Source: JBAYJC01 sp041665285 (GTDB lineage Bacteria > Patescibacteriota > Patescibacteriia > 2-12-FULL-60-25). Taken from it: a DNA stretch of 64,000 nt. Both the position numbers and the translations under genes were made by a program. The DNA is taken from contig JBAYJC010000005.1 in assembly GCA_041665285.1 (NCBI GenBank), positions 20,157 through 84,156 of the forward strand, given 5' to 3'. Shown piece by piece: positions 7,173-16,314 of this stretch. Numbering within the stretch: the stretch's first letter is position 1; every line of letters starts with the position of its first letter. The notes under the pieces are model-generated. The model was not told where the DNA came from. It saw only the letters and a list, made by a program, of their open reading frames with translations, and searched no databases.

Positions 7173-10100
7173 ATGGCATTTTTCCAATCGGAAAACATCA
7201 AAACCACGGATTTCGACGCGATGCGTCTCAAACTCGCATCTCCTGACGTTATCCGCGGATGGTCGTATGGGGAGGTGACGAAACCCGAGACCATCAACTA
7301 TCGCACGCAAAAACCAGAAAAAGGTGGCTTGTTTGCGGAAGAAATTTTTGGGCCGTCCAAAGACTGGGAATGTTACTGCGGTAAATATAAGAAAATTCGT
7401 TATAAAGGGATCATCTGCGACAAGTGTGGCGTTGAAGTGACGCACTCACTCGTGCGCCGTGAACGCATGGGCCACATTGAGCTCGCCGCTCCGGTGACGC
7501 ATATCTGGTTCTTGCGCAGTGTGCCGTCCAAGATTGGCGGCGTGCTCGACTTGTCGATCCAATCGCTTGAAAAAGTGATTTACTTCAACTCGTTCATCAT
7601 CACAGATGTGAATGAGGAGTTGCGTGAGCAGATGGTGGAGCAGGTGCGCACGGAATATAAGGGCAAGCGCAAATCTATTGAGGCGGACTTTGATCACGAG
7701 GTTCAACGCATCAACAAGAATGCCCAAGACAAAGGCTTGGATGCTGATGCGGTTACCAAGGAGCTCGACAAAGTTCAAGGCAATAAAGAGCGTAAGTTGA
7801 AGGAGTTGGAAGGGGATTTTGACATGGTGGAAAAGGAATTGAAGGATTTGAAGCCTCTCAAGATTCTCTCAGAAGTTGATTACCATGACCTGTCGTTGAA
7901 GTATGGCCACATTTTTGAGGCCAAGATCGGCGCAGAAGCCGTGGATGAGTTGCTTCGCAAGATTGACGTGGACGGTACCTGCAAATTGTTGAATGGCGAA
8001 TTGAAAAAGGCATCAGATGCGCGTCGTGATCGTATCATGCGCCGCTTGAAGCTCTTGAGAGCGTTGTTCATCAACAAGATTGAGCCACATTGGATGATTT
8101 TGAAGGCATTGCCCGTGATCCCACCGGATTTGCGTCCGATGGTGGCATTGGATGGCGGCCGCTTTGCCACATCTGACTTGAACGACTTGTATCGCCGCGT
8201 GATCAATCGCAATAATCGCTTGAAGCGCTTGGTTGAGTTGAATGCGCCAGAAGTCATCGTGCGCAATGAAAAGCGCATGTTGCAGGAAGCGGTCGACTCA
8301 TTGATTGACAACAGTGCCCGTCATTCGAAAACCGTGCTTGCGGCAACGGGCAAAAAGCGCCAGCTCAAATCCCTTGCAGATTTCTTGAAGGGCAAGCAGG
8401 GCCGCTTCCGCCAAAACTTGCTTGGTAAGCGTATCGACTACTCCGGACGTTCCGTGATCGTGGTCGGTCCAACGCTTGGCTTGCATCAGTGCGGATTGCC
8501 AAAAACCATGGCGCTTGAGCTGTTCAAGCCGTTCATCATTGCTCAGCTCATCAAGCGTGAGCTCGTGCATAACATTCGTTCTGCAAACCGCTATATTGAG
8601 GCAGATCATGCAGAAGTGTGGGACATTCTTGAGCAGATTGCGGCTGATGCGGTAGTGCTCTTGAACCGTGCTCCAACTTTGCATCGCCTTGGTATTCAGG
8701 GCTTCCAGCCAAAACTTATTGAAGGCAAGGCTATTCAGATTCATCCGATGGTTTGTCGTGCTTTTAACGCAGACTTCGATGGAGACCAAATGGCCGTGCA
8801 TATTCCGTTGACCGAAGAAGCGCGTTGGGAAGCCAAGAACCTGATGCTTTCAACCAAGAACCTCTTGAAGCCAGCCACAGGTCAGCCAATTGCACATCCT
8901 GACAAAGATATTGCTTGGGGTTGCTACTACATCACGACCTTGGTTGAGCCAGCAGATGGAAAGGTAAAGACGTTTGGATCTGCGGACCAAGCCGTGGGAA
9001 CGTATCAGAGCGGACGCTTGTCCATTCGTGAAAAGATCAAAACACGTCTGAAGCCAGGAGATAAGGTGATCGAGACCAATGTCGGACGTATTGTGTTGAA
9101 TCGCATTCTCCCGAAGGAGCTTGATTTCCGCAACGAAGTGATTGGCACCAAGCAACTCGGTGAAATTGTACGCTCCACAATCTCCTTGCTTGGATTCGAA
9201 CGCGCCGCGCGTTTCTTGGATGAAATTAAGAACGCAGGTTTCCACTACATCACGTTGTCTGGTTTCTCTTACGGCGTGGGCGACTTGCCAGCCGTGGATA
9301 AGACCCGCGTTGTGGAAGAAGGAAATCGCCGCACCCTTGAAATCGAGGAGCAATACAAAGAAGGCTTGCTCACAAAGAAAGAGCGTTTTGCACAGATTAT
9401 CAAGCTTTGGTCTGATGTGAAGGATAGCGTGCAAAAGCTTTGTAAGGATTCGCTCGATAAGAATGGCACGGTGTTCTCCATGATTGATTCCGGCGCTCGC
9501 GGTTCGGTAGGTCAGCTGACACAGGCTGTTGGTATGCGTGGCTTGGTGACAAACCCGGCTGGCGACATTATCGAACTTCCGATCAAATCTTCCTTGCGTG
9601 AAGGTTCAGATGTGCTCGAATACTTCATTGCTTCTCACGGTACGCGTAAAGGTTTGACCGATACGGCCTTGAAAACGGCCAACGCTGGTTACCTCACACG
9701 ACGTCTCGTGGATGTGGCGCAGGATATTGTCATTACGGCACCGGACTGTGGCGACACAGAAGGCGTGACGCTCACGGTTGCAGAGTGTGATGAAATCGGC
9801 GAGCCGATCCTCACGCGTTTACAGGGCCGGTGTTTGCTCAAGGATTTGAAGGATGCGGAAACAAAGGAGGTCTTGGCTAAAAAAGGCATGTTCATCACAG
9901 ATGACATGGCCAAGCGCTGGACCAAGAATAAGATTGAAAGCGCAGTCGTGCGTTCTGTCATGGCTTGTAAGATGAAGCACGGGCTGTGTCAGAAGTGCTA
10001 TGGCTATGACCTCGCGTACAATGAGCTCGTGAAGCTCGGTACAGCTGTTGGTATCATTGCGGCCCAGTCCATTGGTGAACCAGGTACACAGTTGACCATG

Positions 10101-11123
10101 CGTACGTTCCACCAGGGTGGTTCTGCAGAAGCGGATATCACGCAAGGTTTGCCTCGTGTGGAAGAGTTGTTTGAGGCACGCATCCCAAAACGCCACGCCG
10201 TAGTCGCCGAATGCGCAGGCAAGGTGAAGATTGTGGAAGGGGAACAGCGCGTGCTTCAGAGCACCAAGGGCACCAAGCTTGTGGATACAAGCGGTGCATT
10301 GAAGAGCATACACATTGCAACAAAAGCCATGAAGGAAGAGGTCTTCCCATTTGGCAAAAAGGATCTTGCCAAGGTAAAGGATGGCCAAAAGGTGAAAGAA
10401 GGCGCTGTGCTCGTGATTTCTCACAACGGCACAGAGGTCACGGCCATGCATCCTGGCACCGTGAAAGTCGAAGAGGGGAAAGTCACGCTCGTGTATGAAG
10501 CGAATGTCGTTGCAGAGCATGAGATCCCATCCGGCTATCACGTGATTGTGAAGGAGGGCCAGGAAGTCCTTGCAGGTGATGCGCTTACAGAAGGTCAGTT
10601 TGATCTTCAGGAGCTCTTCCGCTTGAAGGGACAGGAGACGGTCATGCGCTACATCTTGAAAGAGGTGCTGGCGGTGTACGCCTCCCAAGGTCAGAAGCTC
10701 AACGCCAAACACATTGAAATCATTGCCCGCCAGATGTTCTCCCGCGTGTACGTCAAGGACGTGGGTACTACAGAACTTTTGCCAGGCCAGGTGATTGAAA
10801 AGACGCGTGCAGAAGTCGAACAGGAACGCGCGGCACTGAATCCGAAGAACGAGCCGGCATTACTCGACCAGCTCTTCATGGGCATCACCAAGGTCGCGTT
10901 GTCCACGGAGTCCTTCCTTTCCGCCGCCTCATTCATGGAAACAGCGCGCGTGCTTATCAACGCCGCTGTGACTGGCAAGGTAGACCATCTCGAAGGCTTG
11001 AAGGAGAACGTGATCATCGGCCGACTTACGCCGACAGGTACGGGCTTTGTAGGCAACGAGTACTTCTCCCGCGCTGGTGAAATGGATGAAGGTTCTGTCG
11101 AAACAGATACGCAAGAGGCCTAA
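7173..11123 (+). CDS. rpoC: RNA polymerase beta' subunit
   Basis: 1316 residues. ATG 7173 (MAFFQSENIKTTDFDAMRLK) is set by homology; the frame is open further upstream into rpoB. The N-terminal zinc site is complete (Cys67, Cys69, Cys82, Cys85), the catalytic magnesium loop NADFDGDQMAVH starts at residue 532, and the second zinc cluster (CGDTEG... CKMKHGLCQKC) precedes the bridge and trigger region (GIIAAQSIGEPGTQLTMRTFH). No interruptions. It starts 19 bases after the rpoB stop, with no strong ribosome site, which suggests coupling to rpoB translation. A strong intrinsic terminator follows. Confidence 0.97.
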   Translation: MAFFQSENIKTTDFDAMRLKLASPDVIRGWSYGEVTKPETINYRTQKPEKGGLFAEEIFGPSKDWECYCGKYKKIRYKGIICDKCGVEVTHSLVRRERMGHIELAAPVTHIWFLRSVPSKIGGVLDLSIQSLEKVIYFNSFIITDVNEELREQMVEQVRTEYKGKRKSIEADFDHEVQRINKNAQDKGLDADAVTKELDKVQGNKERKLKELEGDFDMVEKELKDLKPLKILSEVDYHDLSLKYGHIFEAKIGAEAVDELLRKIDVDGTCKLLNGELKKASDARRDRIMRRLKLLRALFINKIEPHWMILKALPVIPPDLRPMVALDGGRFATSDLNDLYRRVINRNNRLKRLVELNAPEVIVRNEKRMLQEAVDSLIDNSARHSKTVLAATGKKRQLKSLADFLKGKQGRFRQNLLGKRIDYSGRSVIVVGPTLGLHQCGLPKTMALELFKPFIIAQLIKRELVHNIRSANRYIEADHAEVWDILEQIAADAVVLLNRAPTLHRLGIQGFQPKLIEGKAIQIHPMVCRAFNADFDGDQMAVHIPLTEEARWEAKNLMLSTKNLLKPATGQPIAHPDKDIAWGCYYITTLVEPADGKVKTFGSADQAVGTYQSGRLSIREKIKTRLKPGDKVIETNVGRIVLNRILPKELDFRNEVIGTKQLGEIVRSTISLLGFERAARFLDEIKNAGFHYITLSGFSYGVGDLPAVDKTRVVEEGNRRTLEIEEQYKEGLLTKKERFAQIIKLWSDVKDSVQKLCKDSLDKNGTVFSMIDSGARGSVGQLTQAVGMRGLVTNPAGDIIELPIKSSLREGSDVLEYFIASHGTRKGLTDTALKTANAGYLTRRLVDVAQDIVITAPDCGDTEGVTLTVAECDEIGEPILTRLQGRCLLKDLKDAETKEVLAKKGMFITDDMAKRWTKNKIESAVVRSVMACKMKHGLCQKCYGYDLAYNELVKLGTAVGIIAAQSIGEPGTQLTMRTFHQGGSAEADITQGLPRVEELFEARIPKRHAVVAECAGKVKIVEGEQRVLQSTKGTKLVDTSGALKSIHIATKAMKEEVFPFGKKDLAKVKDGQKVKEGAVLVISHNGTEVTAMHPGTVKVEEGKVTLVYEANVVAEHEIPSGYHVIVKEGQEVLAGDALTEGQFDLQELFRLKGQETVMRYILKEVLAVYASQGQKLNAKHIEIIARQMFSRVYVKDVGTTELLPGQVIEKTRAEVEQERAALNPKNEPALLDQLFMGITKVALSTESFLSAASFMETARVLINAAVTGKVDHLEGLKENVIIGRLTPTGTGFVGNEYFSRAGEMDEGSVETDTQEA

Positions 11124-11134
11124 CAGGCCAACAC

Positions 11135-11160
11135 AAAAATCCGCCTTCGGGCGGATTTTT
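11135..11160 (+). terminator. rpoBC terminator
   Basis: AAAAATCCGCC, TTCG loop, GGCGGATTTTT: a perfect stem with a T-tract 12 bases after the rpoC stop. Confidence 0.9.
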
Positions 11161-11165
11161 GGTAC

Positions 11166-11227
11166 CTGATCCGCAGAATCCAGATCTGATACGTATCAGA
11201 TCTGGATCAGGTTCGGATCAGATCCGG
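11166..11227. repeat. REP-like repeat, left side of transposase
   Basis: Contains CTGATCCGCAGA (11166-11177), the perfect palindrome GATCTGATACGTATCAGATC (11183-11202) and a second arm TGGATCAGGTTCGGATCAG to 11227. The first two recur on the other side of the transposase at 11861-11897, and the last part recurs at 35331-35365. Confidence 0.75.
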
Positions 11228-11237
11228 ATTTTTGAAG

Positions 11238-11271
11238 TTGACAACATAGCGGAATTGTGGAACGCAGTAGA
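11238..11271 (+). promoter_or_regulatory. TTGACA-N14-TGGAACGCAGTAGA motif, copy 1
   Basis: TTGACA at 11238-11243, then exactly 14 bases, then TGGAACGCAGTAGA (11258-11271), 29 bases before the transposase start. The same two boxes with the same spacing occur at 17838-17871, 29750-29783 and 42476-42509. The TGG sits where an extended -10 would lie, but AACGCA replaces the usual -10. Confidence 0.65.
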
Positions 11272-11299
11272 AGAGGATGGCTACTCTTTTCTAAAACTT

Positions 11300-11860
11300 A
11301 TGGCGTATCCACTACGAATTTCAGATCCGGATTATCAATTCCACGTTATGAATCGTGGAGACCACCGCGACCGTGTCTTTGAAGATGATGGTGATTACAT
11401 TCTTTTTCTTGAGATCGTTCTCCGATATAAACGAAAATATCAGATGAGGTTTTACCATTACATCATCATGCCAAATCATTTTCATTTCTTGGTTGAGCCG
11501 ACAAGCGCATTCTCTTTATCTAAGTTTATGCATGGATTAACTATTTCGCATACGAGACATTATAATCATAAACATAAAACAACCGGACATGTGTGGCAGG
11601 GGCGATATAAGGCGGTATTGATTAAAGGCGATGAGCAGTTTTTACAATGTGCAAAATATATTGAACTGAACCCCGTGCGCGCCGGCATCGTTGATCATCC
11701 GTCAAAATATCGTTGGAGTAGCTATCATGCACGTGCAGAAGGGCGAGACGATCCGCTACTCGACAACCATCCATTGCATGAGTCGTTTCTGACAAAGAAG
11801 GCAAAAAAACGACAAAGTTACAGACGATTTATTGAGGAAGATATGCGGTTTTTATTTTGA
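11300..11860 (+). CDS. REP-associated Y1 transposase (RAYT, IS200/TnpA_REP type)
   Basis: 186 residues from ATG 11300 (the open frame runs 5' to 11159 but only through repeat sequence). It has the single-strand HUH-type signature PNHFHFLVEP, an expected nucleophile Tyr in HTRHYNHKH, and the RAYT hallmarks GHVWQGRYKAVLI and YIELNPVRAGIV..P..YRWSSY. Family members cut and move single-stranded palindromic REP sequences. The gene is flanked on both sides by the same palindrome, and its TGA stop abuts the right-hand copy, so it is probably the driver of those repeats. The HUH motif and candidate tyrosine are present. Confidence 0.9.
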   Translation: MAYPLRISDPDYQFHVMNRGDHRDRVFEDDGDYILFLEIVLRYKRKYQMRFYHYIIMPNHFHFLVEPTSAFSLSKFMHGLTISHTRHYNHKHKTTGHVWQGRYKAVLIKGDEQFLQCAKYIELNPVRAGIVDHPSKYRWSSYHARAEGRDDPLLDNHPLHESFLTKKAKKRQSYRRFIEEDMRFLF

Positions 11861-11897
11861 GATCTGATACGTATCAGATCCGAATCTGATCCGCAGA
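11861..11897. repeat. REP-like repeat, right side of transposase
   Basis: GATCTGATACGTATCAGATC at 11861-11880 is identical to the copy at 11183-11202; CTGATCCGCAGA follows at 11886-11897, in the same orientation as 11166-11177. Confidence 0.75.
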
Positions 11898-11898
11898 T

Positions 11899-11940
11899 AA
11901 AAAATACCGCACAAGCAGAGGGCTATGCGGTTGTGTGCGG
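11899..11940 (-). terminator. Terminator of the 11954-12592 gene
   Basis: CCGCACA and TGTGCGG form the stem on the minus strand, followed by TATTTTTTAT. Confidence 0.7.
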
Positions 11941-11953
11941 GGAGGAGCAGGTC

Positions 11954-12592
11954 CTACGGAGTGGGGAGGCCGTAGCGCTCGCGTAGCGCCAGAACCTCGT
12001 CGAGCCCTGCGCTGATTTCACGTACGTGCTCTTCGATGAACGCGTGCCGCAGGTCCAGCACAAGCGCAATCCCATCGATCCAGCGGAGCCTCGCACGATC
12101 GAGGTACGCTGCGTACGTGTCCATTAGGACGCGCTTCATTTGAGGGCGAGCGTGGGAGGTCTCGTTCGCAACCCCGATTTCCACGTCTCCGTTTGCCATG
12201 AATTTGAACTGGAAGAGAAGCCCCACGCGGCTATCCCACTCTCCCTGCCAGGCTCGGAATGTGACGAGCGTGAACTGGGTCTCCCGCAACGATTCACCCT
12301 CCTTTTGGGAATGGACGCCAATCGCGAATCCCTCGCCGCCTCCGCATAGTTTCGCAAGTGCGTAGACCAGCTCGGCATGCAGAAGGGCTTCGCGCCTGTG
12401 GTAGATGTTGGCGTGGAGCTGTGTGTCTTCGATTCCGTCGGGCCGCACGTAGGGCTCGAGCGGCTTCGGGAGCTTGATGACTGTTGTCTGATGGGCCTGT
12501 TTTGGCTCCTGGCGGCTCGCCTTGAGCATCGCCGCGTCCTCGGTCTCTTCATGCTCTCCCCTTACGTAGTCACTGGGATCCTTGGGCAACAT
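11954..12592 (-). CDS. Hypothetical protein (212 aa)
   Basis: ATG 12592 (MLPKDPSDYVRGEHEE) has AAAGGAGG seven bases upstream, which decides it over an in-frame start at 12622. The first third is hydrophilic and probably disordered; the rest is a mixed alpha/beta domain (LLFQFKFMANGDVEIGVAN, then helical QMKRVLMDTYAAYLDRARLRW). No signal peptide, membrane segment or known motif. A TTGACA at 12639-12644 could be its -35. Single-gene unit with its own terminator. Function unknown. Confidence 0.65.
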   Translation of the reverse strand: MLPKDPSDYVRGEHEETEDAAMLKASRQEPKQAHQTTVIKLPKPLEPYVRPDGIEDTQLHANIYHRREALLHAELVYALAKLCGGGEGFAIGVHSQKEGESLRETQFTLVTFRAWQGEWDSRVGLLFQFKFMANGDVEIGVANETSHARPQMKRVLMDTYAAYLDRARLRWIDGIALVLDLRHAFIEEHVREISAGLDEVLALRERYGLPTP

Positions 12593-12718
12593 GGTTGCCT
12601 CCTTTCGTAGGGAGTACTTCATACGAAAACGCGCAGTCTGTCAACGGCATACGGCTATCAAACCCAGCCATACCCCAACCAGACCTGACCCCAGGTGTGC
12701 AGACCTGATTCTCAATAT

Positions 12719-12751
12719 CGCAAAATAAAGAACGCCTAGAGGGCGTTGTGG
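12719..12751 (-). terminator. Terminator overlapping the end of the 12736-13284 gene
   Basis: AACGCC CTCTA GGCGTT followed by CTTTATTTT on the minus strand; the TAG stop of the gene lies in the loop. Confidence 0.7.
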
Positions 12752-13284
12752 CGAGGAGGCTGTTTTTCCGTTCGGTGCTGGTAGAGCGCGAGACGGATGA
12801 GGGGGATGGAGAGCCCGCAGACAATGAGGATGATTCCCACGGCCCGTCCAATGAAGAGGCCGTGTGGGTGCTTGATGAAGGCTAGCCAAAACAGGCCGCC
12901 GAGCAACAAGGGATTCAGGATGAGATGTGCAAAGGCAAACCAGGAATGAGCAGATGCCTCAGCGGTTTTCGCGTCGAGAACTTCACGTTGTTCGCGCGCC
13001 TGCTTGAGGTCTTTGTGGATCCGCTGTTGTACGTGATAGTCGTGAATCCAAGCGAGCACGACGCTCGTGCCAAGGAGGTGAATGATCGCGGCCGTTGCTA
13101 GAATCCAGAGGAAAGTCTTGTTGGCCCCTCGAGACTGAAGCTCGGCAAACCCCAACGGGTAGAAGGAAGCGAGAGAAACAGCGATCCACGTGAATCCATC
13201 CACACGTTTGTAGTTTTCTGTTGTAATGCGCGACTTCGGTGAGGGCGATGATTCGTTGTTGGAAGGTTGCATCGGTTGACCCAT
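12736..13284 (-). CDS. Four-helix integral membrane protein
   Basis: 182 residues from ATG 13284; GAGGAG lies about 10 bases before it (an in-frame GTG at 13293 is too close to the site). The N-terminal 25 residues are hydrophilic (SNNESSPSPKS), then four membrane segments follow, roughly FTWIAVSLASFYPLGFA, LWILATAAIIHLLGTSVVLA, SWFAFAHLILNPLLLGGLFW and AVGIILIVCGLSIPLIRLA, with a basic Gln/Lys/Arg-rich loop (HKDLKQAREQREVLDAKTAE) between the second and third. I recognise no family. Its N-terminus (MKTMG from the GTG) resembles that of the membrane protein at 34534-35277. Confidence 0.6.
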   Translation of the reverse strand: MGQPMQPSNNESSPSPKSRITTENYKRVDGFTWIAVSLASFYPLGFAELQSRGANKTFLWILATAAIIHLLGTSVVLAWIHDYHVQQRIHKDLKQAREQREVLDAKTAEASAHSWFAFAHLILNPLLLGGLFWLAFIKHPHGLFIGRAVGIILIVCGLSIPLIRLALYQHRTEKQPPRHNAL

Positions 13285-13375
13285 GGTTTTCACACTCCTC
13301 TGCGGGTAAAGCGTTGCATGGATACAGGGAGCTTGTCAATACTTATACGGTCGTAAGACCTGACCTCGAAGGCAC

Positions 13376-13410
13376 AAATAAAACGCCCCTCTGCTCGCGA
13401 GCAGGGGGGG
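13376..13410 (-). terminator. Terminator of the 13411-14532 gene
   Basis: CCCCTGCTCGCGAGCAGAGG stem-loop followed by GCGTTTTATTTG on the minus strand. Confidence 0.8.
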
Positions 13411-14532
13411 TCAGGCGTAGTGGTCGCCTTCAGGGCTGGGGAGATAGGTGAGGGCCGCGGCAGGAGGGGTGATGACCAGGCCATGCGCCTGCGCGAGAGC
13501 CGCGAGGGCGTTGCAGGCGGAAGCGTGGTGCTCCTTGCTGAAGCGCCAGTTGTGGGCCGACGCAGCGTGGTACAAGCCGAGCGTGGGGCCGTAGAGCATG
13601 GCGAACTGGTACGCCAGGCTGTACTGCTTGGTTCGCAAGAGGCCCGTGATGTTGTTGCAGATGTCCTGGCGCGCTTCGGGCGGGCACGCCTGCTCACGAA
13701 GCAAGGAGATCAGCGTGTCAGACCAGAAGACCTGGTCTTCGTGCGCCACGATGCATTCCCAGGCCATGTTCACCCAGGTGCGGATGATGCGCTTGAGGTC
13801 TTCGTCTTCACGGCCGTTGAACTCCACCTTGGTGATGTTCCGTAGCATGAAGTTCGCAGGCGTGGTCTCGGTGTGGCAGAGAAGGACTGCGAGGTAGCGG
13901 AGCACCGCGAGGCCATCGTGCGTAGGCCGCTGATGGGCCTGGCGCATGAGCCACTTCTTCAGAAGCACGCGGGGGTGCTCCTCGCCGACACGTCGTCCTC
14001 CATGGAGCATGGACACGATACCAGCCACGAATCCGCGGCGGTCGTTGGCGTTACGCGAAGGAGCGTTAGGAGACTCGACCACGATGCCGTCCGGCACCTC
14101 GAGCGTTCCGTCCGACAGTTTCAGGGCCTGTCGGATGGCCCACGCCTCGTTCTGCTGAGTCAGGAGCATGAGCGTGCTGGCCGTCAGCGATGCGCCATGC
14201 AGGTCACGGAAGTGCCTGGCCTTGCGCGAGGTCACGCGATCCAGGATATGAGCCACGAACTCGCGGGCCGTCATCGGAGGGTCCTTGAGCTTCTTCGTTG
14301 GAAGACGCTCATCTTCAGCGATGAGACGGCCCAGGTTCAGGAGATGAATCCGGCGCCCACGGTTCCATTGCATCAGGTAGACTTGCATGAGCGGCTTGCA
14401 GAGCTCGCTCACGTCTTGCTGACTCACTGCCAGATCGATACGCTCACGCTCGCTCCTCGGCGTTCGCAGGATGAGCCTGTAGCGCGTCTCGTCTCCATGA
14501 GCCGCGAGCAGTTCTCTGACTACGTCCGACAT
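13411..14532 (-). CDS. Hypothetical protein (373 aa)
   Basis: Complete frame from ATG 14532 behind GAGGAGG. The protein is soluble and mostly helical, with arginine-rich stretches (TPRSERERIDLA, RVTSRKARHF) and no transmembrane or signal sequence. I recognise no catalytic motif. It has its own promoter at 14572-14600, whose -35 overlaps the terminator of the peptidase gene, and its own terminator. Size and helical character recall the 349-residue protein at 35406-36455, but I see no clear sequence match. Confidence 0.65.
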   Translation of the reverse strand: MSDVVRELLAAHGDETRYRLILRTPRSERERIDLAVSQQDVSELCKPLMQVYLMQWNRGRRIHLLNLGRLIAEDERLPTKKLKDPPMTAREFVAHILDRVTSRKARHFRDLHGASLTASTLMLLTQQNEAWAIRQALKLSDGTLEVPDGIVVESPNAPSRNANDRRGFVAGIVSMLHGGRRVGEEHPRVLLKKWLMRQAHQRPTHDGLAVLRYLAVLLCHTETTPANFMLRNITKVEFNGREDEDLKRIIRTWVNMAWECIVAHEDQVFWSDTLISLLREQACPPEARQDICNNITGLLRTKQYSLAYQFAMLYGPTLGLYHAASAHNWRFSKEHHASACNALAALAQAHGLVITPPAAALTYLPSPEGDHYA

Positions 14533-14571
14533 GCCGCCTCCTCACCTGGCACAGGTGTTGCCAGTGGCATT

Positions 14572-14600
14572 GGTTTAACAAAGCGGAGCACGATCGTCAA
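14572..14600 (-). promoter_or_regulatory. Promoter of the 13411-14532 gene
   Basis: TTGACG (14595-14600), 17 bases, TAAACC (14572-14577). The -35 directly adjoins the T-tract of the upstream terminator. Confidence 0.55.
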
Positions 14601-14601
14601 T

Positions 14602-14640
14602 AAAAAACGCCCCCCGATCAAGTCGGAGGGCATTTTTTAT
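14602..14640. terminator. Terminator of the M23 peptidase gene
   Basis: GCCCTCCGACTTGATCGGGGGGC with T-tracts on both strands; it serves the minus-strand gene ending at 14637 and could work both ways. Confidence 0.75.
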
Positions 14641-16064
14641 TTGAGGTAGACCAGAGGATTTTTGCGTACGCCGTTCACATACACTTCGTAGTGAAGATGC
14701 GTACCCGTGGATCGTCCTGTGGTGCCAAGCATAGCGATCACTTGTCCGCGTTTCACGAATTCTCCTTCTTTGACGAAGAGTTTGGAGGCATGAGCATAGC
14801 GCGTCTTCATGCCATTTTGATGGTCAATGAGGACTTGCAACCCATAGCCGCCATTATTCCACCCGGACTTTTCTACAATGCCGTCTTCTGATGCGTAGAG
14901 AGGATCTGTGTAATCACCGTCTACGTCTAAGCCCGTATGTTTCCAGCCCCAATATTGGGTGATGACGTGGAGGCGCGTTGGCCACAGAAGTTTCGTGACC
15001 TTTTTTGTTTCAATGACATCTGCAGGTTTGGCGCGTTCATCGGCCTTTGTGAGTTCCTGATAGACATCAACAGCCTTATTTTTTATCAGAGAGATGGGAA
15101 CGCCTGGGCGAACCGCAGGAGAGGTAGCAGTATTTTTCGTGGTAGGTTTTGCAAGAGCAATGGGTGTTTCCTCGGGCGGCACGCCTCCGGGGATAATGAG
15201 CTCGCGGCCGAGGGATAAGCTTGTTGCACTGGAAATTTGATTTGCTGAGGCAATTTCTTGTGCGGAAACGCCGTATTTGCGTGCAAGGGCTCCGAGAGTG
15301 TCACCAGAACGCACAGTGTGAAGCACACCAGAGACTGCGGGGATCTTGAGCGTTTGTCCAAGGCGAAGGATGGAACGTGAGCTTAAATCATTTGCCCACA
15401 TGACAGTACCGACGTTTACGCCAAAGCGTCGTGCAATGGAGGCAAGTGTATCTCCGGATTTGATGGTGTAAATTTCCGTCGAGTGTCGTGTGGCTACGGT
15501 CTCATGCGTCATGTCCGTGTGGTCCTCCGGCGTCACGGCGACTTCTGTTTCTGGAGAAGCACCTGGCAAAAGCTCGCCCGGCTTAACGGCAATCGTTCCA
15601 GGAATAGACATGTCGCTTCCTGGTTCATCGAGAATATCGTAGTCGTAGTCAATGCCAGGAAGCGGTTGGATCGTTTCTGCTCCAAGGTAATGGGTATTTT
15701 TCGCAATGGTCTCAGGACGGGCCGTTTCTTCGACAATAGCTTCACGATCATCCGTCACCATGGCATAGAGGATACTGTGTTGGCCCACGTCCATGGCCGT
15801 GGCGCTCTTTGCCTCGAATTGCGTGGCAATAACCGGGATGGAGATCGCGAGAAGTACCGTATGCAAGATGTAGCGGTTTGTGAGCAAAAGAAAGAAAAAA
15901 CCACGAGCTGTAAGCAAAAGCTTAGAGAATCGTAGGCGCAAAACAATGAAAAGTTTATAGAAAGGCAGTATCAAAATACTGACAAGGATTTTCCATACAA
16001 AACTGACAGCCGGTTGGAGGAAGGCCCAGGTTTTTTGGAGGAAACGACCAATGGCACCAAGCAC
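14637..16064 (-). CDS. Membrane-anchored LysM / M23 metallopeptidase
   Basis: 475 residues; a cell-wall endopeptidase of the LytM/NlpD kind. Order: basic and hydrophobic N-terminus with one or two membrane segments (about 22-80), an acidic Pro-rich linker, LysM 1 (about 199-242), LysM 2 (about 249-292), a linker, then an M23 domain with HTGLD (His376, Asp380) and HLH (456-458), the usual zinc ligands. LysM units bind peptidoglycan and the M23 domain cleaves peptide bridges. The start is uncertain: GTG 16064 is used, no ATG or ribosome site fits, and the frame is open upstream. Its neighbour is the comM-like gene. Confidence 0.88.
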   Translation of the reverse strand: MLGAIGRFLQKTWAFLQPAVSFVWKILVSILILPFYKLFIVLRLRFSKLLLTARGFFFLLLTNRYILHTVLLAISIPVIATQFEAKSATAMDVGQHSILYAMVTDDREAIVEETARPETIAKNTHYLGAETIQPLPGIDYDYDILDEPGSDMSIPGTIAVKPGELLPGASPETEVAVTPEDHTDMTHETVATRHSTEIYTIKSGDTLASIARRFGVNVGTVMWANDLSSRSILRLGQTLKIPAVSGVLHTVRSGDTLGALARKYGVSAQEIASANQISSATSLSLGRELIIPGGVPPEETPIALAKPTTKNTATSPAVRPGVPISLIKNKAVDVYQELTKADERAKPADVIETKKVTKLLWPTRLHVITQYWGWKHTGLDVDGDYTDPLYASEDGIVEKSGWNNGGYGLQVLIDHQNGMKTRYAHASKLFVKEGEFVKRGQVIAMLGTTGRSTGTHLHYEVYVNGVRKNPLVYLK

Positions 16065-16314
16065 TCGAAAGAGAGTGATGGCCGCCTTGGCGAGGTAGAA
16101 TTTGAGTGTAGGAGTAGGTATATGGCCTCCAGAACCGGTTAGCAGGCGTCGTTATTCAGAAACGCACCAGAGCAAACGACAGGCCAGAACCAGCGATTAT
16201 TTTGCTAAGCTGAGCTAGATTTCGTAGGAAATCTCACGTGACAGATACCTTAGCATGGGGAGGGGGGAGGGTCAAAGGGTTAGGTCAAGAGATACGTCAA
16301 GGGAAGGGGGTCTG

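Noticed and set aside
12660..12720. Third element with GACCTGACCCC ends
   Set aside because: Only one end is recognisable (ACCTGACCCC near 12682); no partner at the right distance, so at most a fragment.
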